64,000 nt of DNA from Promineifilum sp019695075. GTDB lineage: Bacteria > Chloroflexota > Anaerolineae > Promineifilales > Promineifilaceae. The translations under genes were made by a program, and so were the position numbers. Positions 1 to 8,778 of this stretch are shown in pieces. Position 1 is the first letter of the stretch. Every line of letters begins with the position of its first letter. A model generated the notes under the pieces. It ran no database searches. It worked only from the letters and a program-made list of their open reading frames with translations, and was not told the DNA's origin. The DNA is taken from NCBI GenBank assembly GCA_026129185.1, contig JAHCIO010000003.1:62001-126000 (forward strand). The letters are read 5' to 3'.

Positions 1-1
1 C

Positions 2-1150
2 TACCTGGCGGAGTTGTTCGATGAGGTTGTCCACGTCGCCCCACTGTACGACGAGGCCGCGCCGGGCAGCGCGCTGGCCTACGCCTCACCGCGGGTGCGC
101 CTGCGGCCGGTGGCCCCGGCCGGCGGCGAGACGCTGCGCGCCAAACTTGACATTGCCCGGCTCTACCCGGCCTACGCCGCCGCCATCGGCGACGAGATGC
201 GCCGCGCCGACGCCGTCCACGTGCGCTGCCCGGCCAACATCAGCCTGCTGGCGTTGGCCCTGTTGCGGGCGGCGCGGCGGCCGGCGCCGCGCTGGGTCAA
301 GTACGCCGGCAACTGGCGGCCTGATGGCAGCGAGCCGTGGTCCTATGGCTTGCAGCGGCGCTGGCTGGCGGCCAACGCCCATCGCGGCGTCGTAACGGTC
401 AACGGCCGCTGGCCCGGCCAGCCGCCCCACGTCCACACCTTTCACAACCCGTCGCTGACCGAGGACGAGCTGGCCGCCGGCCGCGCCGCCGCGACCGGCA
501 AACGGCTGTCGCTGCCGCTGGAGTTGCTATTTGTCGGCGCGCTGACCGACGGCAAGGGGGCGGGGCGGGCGCTGCAAGTGGCCGCGGCGCTGCAACGGCA
601 GGGCGTCGCCTACCGGTTGCATATGCTTGGCGACGGGCCGGAGCGTCCGCGCTATGAGGCCTGGGCGTCGGCCCACGGGCTGCGCGAGGTCATCTTCCAC
701 GGCTGGGTCTCGCGCGAGGCGGTCGGCCGCTTCGACGCGCTGGCCCATTTCATCCTGCTGCCGTCGCAATCCGAGGGCTGGCCCAAGGTGCTCAGCGAGG
801 CGATGGCCTACGGGGCCGTACCCATCGCCAGCGCCGTCTCCAGCATCCCCCAGATTCTGGCCGAAACGGGGGCGGGGGTGGCCCGGCCGGTCGATGACAT
901 CGACGGCATGGCCGCCGCCATCATAGATTATGTCAATCATCCTGGCGAGTGGCTCGCCGCCAGCCGCGCCGGCGCGGCCGTGGCCGCCCAATTCGGCTAC
1001 CGGGCCTACCAGGATGCCGTCCACGCCCTCTTCGCCGGGGCGTGGGGCATCGACCTGGCTGCCGACAGGCGACCGCCGACCGCTGACCACCGACCGCCGA
1101 CCGCCGACCACCGACTACTGACCACTGACCCACTGACCACTGACCACTGA
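2..1150 (+). CDS. GT4-family glycosyltransferase (5' partial)
   Basis: The reading frame is open to the left edge, so the true start lies outside the window; the first internal start is a TTG at 14. The C-terminal half has the GT-B donor-binding features of family GT4: a VGALTDGKG strand-loop (about residue 174 from the TTG), a LGDGPE motif near 205 and the EGWPKVLSE (E-x7-E) motif at 254-262. It probably transfers a sugar from a nucleotide donor to a lipid-linked glycan on the cytoplasmic side. The next gene starts 3 bp downstream. The last 30 or so residues (ADRRPPT/ADHRPPT repeats) are encoded by a heptanucleotide array and are not part of the GT fold. Acceptor and sugar are unknown. Confidence 0.85.
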   Translation, partial: YLAELFDEVVHVAPLYDEAAPGSALAYASPRVRLRPVAPAGGETLRAKLDIARLYPAYAAAIGDEMRRADAVHVRCPANISLLALALLRAARRPAPRWVKYAGNWRPDGSEPWSYGLQRRWLAANAHRGVVTVNGRWPGQPPHVHTFHNPSLTEDELAAGRAAATGKRLSLPLELLFVGALTDGKGAGRALQVAAALQRQGVAYRLHMLGDGPERPRYEAWASAHGLREVIFHGWVSREAVGRFDALAHFILLPSQSEGWPKVLSEAMAYGAVPIASAVSSIPQILAETGAGVARPVDDIDGMAAAIIDYVNHPGEWLAASRAGAAVAAQFGYRAYQDAVHALFAGAWGIDLAADRRPPTADHRPPTADHRLLTTDPLTTDH

Positions 1151-1152
1151 CC
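1064..1152. repeat. Heptanucleotide array of GACCGCC/GACCACT type forming the 3' end of a gene
   Basis: About 85 bp of imperfect 7-nt units (GACCGCC, GACCACC, GACCACT). The array is read in frame as the tail of the glycosyltransferase and contains its stop codon. The same unit family, mostly on the other strand, recurs at 47.9-48.07 kb and 61.65-61.77 kb. Confidence 0.85.
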
Positions 1153-2277
1153 ATGGACACCATCAACGCCACCTCATTTGATGCTACCAAACGCCTTGCC
1201 GTGGACAGACCGACCCGGCCGCGGCTGTGCTTCGCCGGGCCGCTGCTGGGCGGCAACCCCGGCTGGGTGACCAGCCAGGGAGAGATCGTCGCCGCGCTGC
1301 TGGCCGGCGAGGGCTACGTCGTGAGGCAGACCTCTCACATTCCCGCGCGCCTGCCGCGGCTGGCCGACATGCTGCGGTCGCTGCTGGCCTGGCGCAACGA
1401 CATCGACGTGGTTGTCCATCAGGTCTTCAGCGGCGCGGCGTTTGTCGTCGCTGACCTGACCAGTGCGCTCGGCCGGCGGCTGGGGCTGCGACAGATCTTC
1501 GTGCTACATGGTGGCACGTTGCCGGAGTTTGCCGCGGCGCATCCCGGTTGGACGCGGCGGGTGCTGGCCCGCGCCGACCGGGTCGTGGCCCCGTCCGGCT
1601 ATCTGATCGAGCGGGTGGTGCGGCCGCTCTTTCCGGCGGGCGCGCCGGCCGGCCGGCCCGCCAACTGGGCGCGGGTGATCCCCAACATCCTGGCGCTTGA
1701 CCAGTATGCCTATCGCCACCGCGCCGCCGTCGCCCCGCGGCTGCTGTGGATGCGCACCTTCCACCAGGTCTACAATCCGGAGATGGCCGTCGACGTGTTG
1801 GCCGACGTGCGCCAAACGCACCCGCAGGCGACGCTGAGCATGGGCGGGCAGGAGCGAGGGCTGCACGCGGCCGTCGTCGCCCACGCGGCAGCGCGAGGGC
1901 TGGCCGGGGCGGTGGCTTTCCCCGGCTTCCTCGACGCCGCCGGCAAGGCGCGCGAGTTCGCCGCCCATGACATCTACCTGAACACCAACCGCATCGACAA
2001 CATGCCCGTCAGCGTGCTGGAGGCGGGGGCGTTTGGGTTGCCGGTCGTGGCCACCAACGTGGGCGGCATTCCCCATCTGTTGCGCGATGGCGAGACCGGC
2101 CTGCTGGTGCTCAACGAGGACGCCGCGGCGATGGCCAACGCCGTGCGGCGGCTGCTGGACGGGCCGGTGCTGGCGGCCAGGCTTTCGGCCAACGGCCGGC
2201 GGCTGGCCGAGTCATGCGCCTGGGACGCGGTCAAGACCCAATGGGCGGCGCTGTTTGACGAGGTGTATCATGCCTGA
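1153..2277 (+). CDS. GT4-family glycosyltransferase
   Basis: A 374-residue GT-B glycosyltransferase. It begins with an N-terminal Rossmann half (FAGPLLGGNPGWV near residue 28; LHGGTLPEF near 118) and ends with a GT4 donor site containing NMPVSVLEAGAFGLPVVATN near residue 280. The ATG at 1153 follows the previous stop by 2 bp, and the stop overlaps the start of the next gene at 2270. This points to translational coupling within the polysaccharide operon. Paired GT4 genes usually add successive sugars to a repeat unit; the actual sugars cannot be read from sequence. Confidence 0.85.
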   Translation: MDTINATSFDATKRLAVDRPTRPRLCFAGPLLGGNPGWVTSQGEIVAALLAGEGYVVRQTSHIPARLPRLADMLRSLLAWRNDIDVVVHQVFSGAAFVVADLTSALGRRLGLRQIFVLHGGTLPEFAAAHPGWTRRVLARADRVVAPSGYLIERVVRPLFPAGAPAGRPANWARVIPNILALDQYAYRHRAAVAPRLLWMRTFHQVYNPEMAVDVLADVRQTHPQATLSMGGQERGLHAAVVAHAAARGLAGAVAFPGFLDAAGKAREFAAHDIYLNTNRIDNMPVSVLEAGAFGLPVVATNVGGIPHLLRDGETGLLVLNEDAAAMANAVRRLLDGPVLAARLSANGRRLAESCAWDAVKTQWAALFDEVYHA

Positions 2278-3655
2278 TTGGCTCAAGGTTTATCATCAGT
2301 TACCTTATCCGGCCAAGGTGCTGGCCGCCAGCGCCCGCGGGCGGCGGTTGGAGCGCTGGCGCTATGGCCCCGACACCGAGAGGCTCGTTGACGAAGTGCT
2401 GGCCCGCGACGACTGGACGCCGGCCCAGTGGGACGCCTGGCGCGAGGAGCGGCTGGCCTTTGTGCTCCACCGCGCGGCGACGCGCGTGCCCTACTACCGC
2501 GACCAGTGGGCGCGGCGGCGGGCGGCCGGCGACCGGGCCGCGCCCGACGTGCTGGCCAACTGGCCGTCGCTGAGCAAGGACGCCCTGCGCGCCCAGCCCC
2601 ATGCTTTCCTGACCGACGACTGCGACCCGGCGACGATGTATTATGAACACACCAGCGGCACGACCGGCAAGCCGCTGCACCTCTGGCACAGCCGCGAGAC
2701 GCTCAACGCCTGGTACGCACTGACCGAGGCGCGCATGCACCGCTGGTATGGCCTGAGCCGCGAGGATCGCTGGGCCATCCTGGGCGGTCAGCTCGTCGCC
2801 CCGGTGGAACGCGACCGGCCGCCTTTTTGGGTATGGAACTTCGCTCTGCGGCAGCTGTATCTGTCGGCCTACCACCTGACCCCGGACAACATCGCTGCCT
2901 ATTTGGAAGCCATACGCCGGCACGAAGTCGTCTATCTGCTCGGCTACCCGTCGGGGCTGTATACGCTGGCGCGCGTGGCGCTGGAGCGGGGGCTGGCCGC
3001 GCCCCACTTGCGGGCGGTCATCGGCAATGCCGAGCCGCTGCTGGCCCACCAGCGCGAGGCCATCGCGGCGGCCTTCGGCTGCCCGGCGCGCGAGACCTAT
3101 GGCATGGCCGAATACGCCGCCGCGGCCAGCGATTGCGAACACGACCGGTTGCACCTCTGGCCGGAGGCGGGCCACGTTGAACTCCTGGCCGACGAGGGCG
3201 ACGCGGCCGTGCCCGCGGGCATGCCCGGTCGATTGGTGGCCACGGCCCTACTGAACGCCGACATGCCCCTGATTCGCTACGAGACCGGCGACCGGGCGAC
3301 GCTGGCCACGGAGCCATGTGCCTGCGGCCGCGGCCTGCCCGTCCTGGCGGCCATCGAGGGGCGGGTAGATGACATGATCGTCACGCCCGACGGCCGCCAC
3401 ATTGGCCGGCTCGACCCCGTCTTCAAGGCCGATCTGCCCATCCACGAGGCGCAAATCATCCAGACGACGCCGGACACGCTGCGCGTCCTCTACGTGCCCA
3501 CGGCGGCCTACACGCCGGGCGATGGCGAGGCCCTCATCGGCCGCATCCACGACCGCGTCGGCCCGGCGATGCGCGTCGTCCTGGAGGCCGTCCCGGCCAT
3601 CCCGCGCACGGCCAACGGCAAGTTCCGCGCCGTCATCTCGGAGGTCAACCGATGA
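2270..3655 (+). CDS. PaaK/CapK-like adenylate-forming enzyme
   Basis: A 461-residue member of the phenylacetate-CoA ligase / coenzyme F390 synthetase family. The ATP-binding loop TSGTTGKP is at 128-135, followed by a GMAEY adenylation motif near 280 and a C-terminal ligase subdomain ending in RTANGKFR. I chose ATG 2270, which overlaps the previous stop by 8 bp, because homologous sequence begins there; the frame is open further upstream. In capsule and exopolysaccharide loci such CapK-type proteins are thought to activate an acid for transfer to the glycan rather than degrade aromatics, and the location supports that reading. The substrate is unknown. Confidence 0.8.
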   Translation: MPDWLKVYHQLPYPAKVLAASARGRRLERWRYGPDTERLVDEVLARDDWTPAQWDAWREERLAFVLHRAATRVPYYRDQWARRRAAGDRAAPDVLANWPSLSKDALRAQPHAFLTDDCDPATMYYEHTSGTTGKPLHLWHSRETLNAWYALTEARMHRWYGLSREDRWAILGGQLVAPVERDRPPFWVWNFALRQLYLSAYHLTPDNIAAYLEAIRRHEVVYLLGYPSGLYTLARVALERGLAAPHLRAVIGNAEPLLAHQREAIAAAFGCPARETYGMAEYAAAASDCEHDRLHLWPEAGHVELLADEGDAAVPAGMPGRLVATALLNADMPLIRYETGDRATLATEPCACGRGLPVLAAIEGRVDDMIVTPDGRHIGRLDPVFKADLPIHEAQIIQTTPDTLRVLYVPTAAYTPGDGEALIGRIHDRVGPAMRVVLEAVPAIPRTANGKFRAVISEVNR

Positions 3656-4974
3656 AGCCGGCCGCGCCTTCCCCGGAGCGAACCATGAAGCGCCACGATC
3701 TCGCCGCCGGCGCGGCGCTGTTTGCCCTGACCCTGCTCATTGCCGGCGTCTTCTGGGCGCTGTTGCCGGCCGAATATCGCCAGAACCAGAGCACCGACTA
3801 CACGGCCCATTACGAACCGGTGGCGCGGGCCATCCTGGCCGGCCGGGGCATCGTCGATGAGACCGGCGCGCTGGCGACGCGCTACCCACCCGGCTTCTCG
3901 CTGCTGCTGGCCGGCGCGTGGGGCCTGGGCCGCGCCGCCGGCGTGGCCGACGACACGGCGCTGCTGGCGTTCCGCTTGCTGTGCGCGGCGCTTTCGACGG
4001 TGCTGCTCTACGCGCTGGCCCGGCTGGTCTGGCCGGTGTGGGCGGCGCTGCTTGTCGGCGGGGCGTGGGCTTGCTATCCCTTCTTCCTGTGGATCACCAA
4101 GCAGCCCAACAGCGAAGTACCATTTCTGCCGGTCTTCTTCGCGGCGCTGTTCGTCTTCTGGCTGGCGGTGTTGCGCCGGCCGCGGGTGTGGTGGCTCTAC
4201 GGGCTGGCTGGGCTGCTGGCCGGGGCGGCCATGCTCATCCGGCCGGCGGCGCTGGGGCTGGGCGGGGTCATGGCCGTGCTGGTGTTGTTGCTGGCCCGGC
4301 CGTTGCGCTGGCCGGCGCGGCTGGGGCTGGCGGCGCTGCTGGCGCTGGGCAACCTGCTGGCCGTCGCTCCGTGGCTGGGGGCCGTCTATGCCCAGACGGG
4401 GACGTTTATTCCCCTCAGCAGCGGCGGCACGCTGACCCTCAAGGACGGGCTGACCTTCCTGGTGGATGAGAAGGCGTATCGGCGCGACGTGCCGCTCTCC
4501 GACGACGTGGCCGCGCTGCTGCTCACCTTCCGCGACCGCCGCGCGGAGATGTCATCGACCGGCGACGTGGTCGCCATCGTCCTCGACGAGGCGCGCCGGG
4601 AGCCGGTGGCCTTTCTCAAGTTCACCTGGATCAAGGCCACGCGTAGTTGGTACGGCAACGACAGCCGCACCTTCGAGCGGCCGACGCTGCTCGTGCAGGC
4701 GGTCTACGCGCTGCTCATCCTCTGGGGCAACGCCTACGCCTTCCTGGCGCGGGGAACGCCGGCCGTGGCCCGCCCGGCCGACCTGCGGCGGATGCTGGCC
4801 GGCAACTGGCTCATCGTGGCCACCTTCTGGGCCATGACGATGACGGCCGTGCCCCTCTTGCGCTACATGCTGCCGCTGATGGGGCCGTTGTTCATCGCCC
4901 TGCCGGGCGTCTACTTCTCCCTGCGGGCGCTGCGGGCCGGCGCTTGGGCCAGTCCGGCCCCGTCGCTGGAATAA
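3652..4974 (+). CDS. GT39/ArnT-like integral membrane glycosyltransferase
   Basis: A 440-residue polytopic membrane protein with about ten hydrophobic segments. After the first segment an external loop carries TDYTAHYEPVARAILAG and ATRYPPGFSLLLAG, the arrangement typical of dolichyl/polyprenyl-phosphate-sugar glycosyltransferases (ArnT/PMT superfamily). ATG 3652 overlaps the preceding stop (ATGA) and has GGAGG 7 nt upstream. A second ATG at 3685 also has a GGAG and could be the start. Probably transfers a sugar from a lipid phosphate donor on the outer face of the membrane. Exact activity is inferred. Confidence 0.7.
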   Translation: MKPAAPSPERTMKRHDLAAGAALFALTLLIAGVFWALLPAEYRQNQSTDYTAHYEPVARAILAGRGIVDETGALATRYPPGFSLLLAGAWGLGRAAGVADDTALLAFRLLCAALSTVLLYALARLVWPVWAALLVGGAWACYPFFLWITKQPNSEVPFLPVFFAALFVFWLAVLRRPRVWWLYGLAGLLAGAAMLIRPAALGLGGVMAVLVLLLARPLRWPARLGLAALLALGNLLAVAPWLGAVYAQTGTFIPLSSGGTLTLKDGLTFLVDEKAYRRDVPLSDDVAALLLTFRDRRAEMSSTGDVVAIVLDEARREPVAFLKFTWIKATRSWYGNDSRTFERPTLLVQAVYALLILWGNAYAFLARGTPAVARPADLRRMLAGNWLIVATFWAMTMTAVPLLRYMLPLMGPLFIALPGVYFSLRALRAGAWASPAPSLE

Positions 4975-5030
4975 CCCGTTCCTCACGAGGCGTTCACGCC
5001 TTTTGCACGGGAGGACGGCAGCGGCGGCGC

Positions 5031-5036
5031 TACACT
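5031..5036 (+). promoter_or_regulatory. Candidate -10 element (TACACT), leaderless start
   Basis: TACACT ends 6 nt before the ATG at 5043, placing transcription start at or next to the start codon. No Shine-Dalgarno lies in that interval. No convincing -35 was seen. Confidence 0.4.
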
Positions 5037-5042
5037 ACGGTC

Positions 5043-6062
5043 ATGGAAGTGCCTTTCGTGACCGTGATTATGCCCGTGCGCAACGAGGCGGCCTATATCG
5101 AGCGCAGCCTCGGCGCGGTGTTGGCCCAGGACTATCCCGCCGACCGGCTGGAAGTCCTCGTCGTTGACGGCCTATCGACCGACGGCACGCGCGACATCGT
5201 CGGCCGCATGGCCCAGCCGCCGCGCGTGCGCCTGCTGGACAACCCCGCCGGTATCGTCCCGCCGGGGCTGAACATCGGCATTCGCCAGGCGCGCGGCGAG
5301 ATCGTCGTGCGCGTGGACGGCCATTGCGAGATCGCCCCGGACTACGTGCGCCGCTGCGTGGAGCATCTGCTGGCCGGCTATGAAGGCGCGCCCATCGATG
5401 CCGTCGGCGGCCCCATCGAGACCATCGGCGAGACAGACGAGGCCCAGGCCATCGCCCTGGCCATGAGTTCGTGGTTCGGCGTCGGCGGCTCGGCCTTCCG
5501 CACCATCGACGACCGCGAGATGCTGGTGGAGACGGTCGCCTTCCCCGCCTACCGCCTGGCGACTTTGCGGCGGCTCGGCCCTTTCGACGAGGAGCTTGTC
5601 CGCAACCAGGACGACGAGTACAACTACCGCCTGCTGAAGCACGACGGGCGCATTCTCCTGTCGCCTGACATTCGCTCGCGCTATTACAGCCGCGGCAGCA
5701 TGCGCTCGCTCTGGCGACAGTATTATCAGTATGGTTACTGGAAGGTGCGTGTGATGCAGAAGCACCCGCGGCAGATGCGGGCGCGACAGTTTGTGCCGCC
5801 GGCTTTTGTCGTCGGGCTGTTTGGCTCGGCGGCGCTGGGGCTGGTGTGGCGGCCGTTTCGTGCCCTGCTGGCCGTGGTGGTGGGCCTCTATCTGGCGGCC
5901 AACGTGCTCGCCTCGCTGTCCGTCAGTCGCGCCCACGCGCCACGGCTGCTACTCATCCATCCGATTCTGCATCTGAGCTATGGGCTGGGTTTTCTGGCGG
6001 GCCTGATCCGGTTTCGCCATCGGTTTGCCGTCCCCGCCGGCCGTCCCGCGTCGCAGAGCTGA
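5043..6062 (+). CDS. ExoA-like GT2 glycosyltransferase
   Basis: A 339-residue GT-A enzyme of family 2. It has the N-terminal VTVIMPVRNEAAYIE motif, VVDGLSTDGT (nucleotide binding), RVDGHCEI (a DxD-like DGH metal site) and a NQDDEYNYRL acceptor motif, then hydrophobic segments near residues 255-300 that anchor it to the membrane. This is the succinoglycan ExoA type. The frame is open far upstream, but homology starts at ATG 5043. A TACACT hexamer 6 nt before this ATG suggests a leaderless transcript separate from the genes upstream. Confidence 0.85.
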   Translation: MEVPFVTVIMPVRNEAAYIERSLGAVLAQDYPADRLEVLVVDGLSTDGTRDIVGRMAQPPRVRLLDNPAGIVPPGLNIGIRQARGEIVVRVDGHCEIAPDYVRRCVEHLLAGYEGAPIDAVGGPIETIGETDEAQAIALAMSSWFGVGGSAFRTIDDREMLVETVAFPAYRLATLRRLGPFDEELVRNQDDEYNYRLLKHDGRILLSPDIRSRYYSRGSMRSLWRQYYQYGYWKVRVMQKHPRQMRARQFVPPAFVVGLFGSAALGLVWRPFRALLAVVVGLYLAANVLASLSVSRAHAPRLLLIHPILHLSYGLGFLAGLIRFRHRFAVPAGRPASQS

Positions 6063-6134
6063 TAGCGGCGTGCAGCCTTTCGAAAGTGGCCGCGGACGGT
6101 TGGCCCATCTGTTAACATCGACGTCCGCAAGCAG

Positions 6135-8063
6135 GTGAACATGGACGACCCACAGGTCAATGACATTCTGAACTTCTCGCGGCGGCAATTTCTCCACGGC
6201 GCGGGCGCGCTGACGGCCGGGCTTGTCCTGGGCGGGGCGCCGAAGCTGGGCCGCCTGGGCCTGGCTCTGCCGCGCGCCCAGACCGGCGCGGCCATTGACG
6301 TGACCGCCGCGCCGTTTGGGGCCAGGGGAGACGGCGTCAGCAACGACCGTGCCGCTTTTCAGGCCGCCATTACCGCAGCCATCCAGCAGCGCCAACCGCT
6401 CTGGGTGCCGCCGCCGGCGTCGTTCTATCGCCTCGAACTGGACAACGCCAACCCGCAGTTGGACGTGCCCGGCGATCTGGCCATCGTCGGCGCGGGCCGG
6501 GCGACAACCTTGCTGCGCTTCACCGTCGCCGGGCCACAGGCGGGCGCGACCTATTCGGGCTTCACCATCCACAACGGCGTCCACTTCCAGATTGCTGACC
6601 TGCGTCTGGAAGAAGACGCCGCACCGGAGGGCTACGCGCTCCACGGCTTCAACTTCCAGAGTGGCCCGGCCGACCACCAGTGCCTGATCGAAGCGGTGGA
6701 TGCCGACGGCTTCACCCATGTGGCCATGGCCGGCTCCTCCGGCTCTGGCGACAGCCGCGGCGAACTGTTCCTGGCCATTCGCGACTGCGATTTCAGCCCG
6801 CGCACGGAGTGCTGCGTCGCCTTCTGGACGGCCGAGACCGGCCACAAGCGGTTACACGTCTACGACAGCTATTTCCACGACAACGTCAGCAACCACCTTG
6901 TCTATTGCCACCCCCATAACTCGGTTCACATCGAAAACACGCGCTTCGACGGCACGCCCAATTGGTCCTTCCACCTGCAAGGCTCGGCCATCTCCGGGGA
7001 GCCGGAGTACCAGCGCTTCATCGGCTGCTGGTTTGGGCCGAATGTCGGCCGGGGCATCATCACCCACGGCGGGCCGACGACCCACCCCCGGCCGGAGATT
7101 GTCAACTGCCTGTTCGAGTGTAGCAACGCCATCCAGATTCGCTCCGATGTCCTCATCGACGGCTGCTACTTCACCAACAACCGGGACGCCCAGAGCAACA
7201 GCGCCTTCGTGGCCGCTATCGAGAATGAGCCGTGGGCGGTGACGATGCGCAACAGCATCTTCGCCCCCAAGCGCGATGTATTGCCCTACGTTGATCTGCG
7301 CCTGGCCGACGTCACCGCTACCATCGCCAATTGTCAGTTCTACCACCAAGGCTCCGGTTCGATCCTGGCTCTGGGCAAAGCGGCCGGCAACGTCGCCACC
7401 ATCAGCAATTGCCTTTTCTATGTGCGGCCCGACAATGGCTCCCAGGCGACCAGTATCGAGGTCGATGATGGCCAGACGACGATTGCCAACTGCCGCTTCC
7501 ACGGCCGCGCCCCTGGCGACCGGGCCATCATCCACTGCCAGCGGAGCAGCGGCACACTGAGCGACGGGGCCGCGCTGCATATCGACGGCTGTACCTTCCA
7601 GTCGGTGACGGGCGGCGGGCTGCTCTATGTCGTGGACGGGCCGGGCAATAGCTGGCGCGGGCGCGTGAGCGGTGGCAACAACCGCATCAACAACTGGCAG
7701 AGCGGCAGCCCCATGCTGACCGTTAACGTGCCGCAAGCGCCCTTCTACGCGCGCCTGTTGCCCGTGGCCGGGCCGGCGCCGCTGGGCCTGCCGGCCGCGC
7801 CGACGACGGTCATCAGTAGCAACTACGACGCCTATTCCATCACCAGTCCGGGCGAGATCAGCGCCCTGCACTGGTGGAGCGAGGACGGCAACGCCGACCC
7901 GCTCTTCAGCGGCGCGATCAGCCTGTCGGCGACGACGCCCTTCGCCCTCCTGTCTGGCGGCAACATCCGTCTGGCCGGCGGCGCGGCGCGGCATGACGTG
8001 GCCGCGGGCCAGACGATCCGCCTGACCTACGATTCGTCTCAAGGTTTCTGGAGCGAGGGATGA
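6135..8063 (+). CDS. Tat-exported right-handed beta-helix (pectate-lyase-3-like) protein
   Basis: A 642-residue protein with a twin-arginine signal, SRRQFLHGAGALTAGLVLGG, near the N terminus. A PFGARGDGVSNDRAAFQAAI segment follows, typical of the start of the Pectate_lyase_3 beta-helix, and then many short degenerate repeats with N-x-x-F and I-x-x-C features. It probably acts outside the membrane on an exopolysaccharide, as a lyase, hydrolase or epimerase. GTG 6135 and ATG 6141 are both possible starts. The stop overlaps the next start (ATGA at 8060). The substrate is not predictable. Confidence 0.75.
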   Translation: MNMDDPQVNDILNFSRRQFLHGAGALTAGLVLGGAPKLGRLGLALPRAQTGAAIDVTAAPFGARGDGVSNDRAAFQAAITAAIQQRQPLWVPPPASFYRLELDNANPQLDVPGDLAIVGAGRATTLLRFTVAGPQAGATYSGFTIHNGVHFQIADLRLEEDAAPEGYALHGFNFQSGPADHQCLIEAVDADGFTHVAMAGSSGSGDSRGELFLAIRDCDFSPRTECCVAFWTAETGHKRLHVYDSYFHDNVSNHLVYCHPHNSVHIENTRFDGTPNWSFHLQGSAISGEPEYQRFIGCWFGPNVGRGIITHGGPTTHPRPEIVNCLFECSNAIQIRSDVLIDGCYFTNNRDAQSNSAFVAAIENEPWAVTMRNSIFAPKRDVLPYVDLRLADVTATIANCQFYHQGSGSILALGKAAGNVATISNCLFYVRPDNGSQATSIEVDDGQTTIANCRFHGRAPGDRAIIHCQRSSGTLSDGAALHIDGCTFQSVTGGGLLYVVDGPGNSWRGRVSGGNNRINNWQSGSPMLTVNVPQAPFYARLLPVAGPAPLGLPAAPTTVISSNYDAYSITSPGEISALHWWSEDGNADPLFSGAISLSATTPFALLSGGNIRLAGGAARHDVAAGQTIRLTYDSSQGFWSEG

Positions 8064-8770
8064 CCACCACCGCCGCCGGTCAGGAAGCCGACCGCCTCCG
8101 CCACATCTACGACGCCTGGTTGGCGCAGCGAGCCACGAACGACCTCGACTCGCCGGGCAACCCTGCTTATCTGTTCCTTCGGCAGGGACGAGAGCGAGCG
8201 GTTTTGCGGCGGCTTAAGGCCGAGGGTATGTGGCCGCTGGGTGAGCGCGACATCCTGGAGGTCGGCTGCGGTTCCGGCGGCGTGCTGCTGGAACTGCTGG
8301 GCTATGGGGCTGCCCCGGCGCGCCTCCACGGCACGGACTTGCTGGCCGGGCGCGTGGCCGTGGCCCGGCGCTTGCTGCCCCACGTGGCCCTGACCTGCGC
8401 CAACGGCGGCCGGTTGCCCTATCCCGACGCAGCTTTCGACCTCGTCCTACAATTCACGGTGTTTTCATCGATTCTGGATAAGGCCCTTTGCTATACTGTC
8501 GCCAATGAGATGCGTCGCGTCCTGAAGCCAAACGGTCTCATCTTGTGGTACGAGTTCTGGCTCAATCCGCTTAACAAACAAACGCGCGGGATCCGCCCCG
8601 GAGAGGTTCGGAGTTACTTTCCGAACAGCCAGTTCTCTTTCGAGCGGATCACCCTGGCGCCACCATTGGCGCGGCGGCTCGTGCCCGTGACCTGGGCGGG
8701 GGCGCGGCTGCTGGAAGCCACGCGCCTGCTCAACACCCATTATTTAGCAGCCATCCGGCCCAACCGGTGA
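8060..8770 (+). CDS. Class I SAM-dependent methyltransferase
   Basis: A 236-residue Rossmann methyltransferase. Motif I, EVGCGSGG, is at 67-74, an acidic residue (HGTDLLAG) follows strand 2, and motif IV-like LPYPDAAFDLVLQF precedes a region with ANEMRRVLKPNGLILWYEFW. Overlapping its neighbour by 4 bp, it belongs to the polysaccharide operon and probably methylates a sugar or lipid-linked intermediate. The acceptor is unknown. Confidence 0.8.
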   Translation: MTTTAAGQEADRLRHIYDAWLAQRATNDLDSPGNPAYLFLRQGRERAVLRRLKAEGMWPLGERDILEVGCGSGGVLLELLGYGAAPARLHGTDLLAGRVAVARRLLPHVALTCANGGRLPYPDAAFDLVLQFTVFSSILDKALCYTVANEMRRVLKPNGLILWYEFWLNPLNKQTRGIRPGEVRSYFPNSQFSFERITLAPPLARRLVPVTWAGARLLEATRLLNTHYLAAIRPNR

Positions 8771-8778
8771 GTTGAGTT

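Noticed and set aside
6852..8042. 396-codon open frame on the - strand
   Set aside because: Opposite the beta-helix protein; no ribosome site or recognisable domain.
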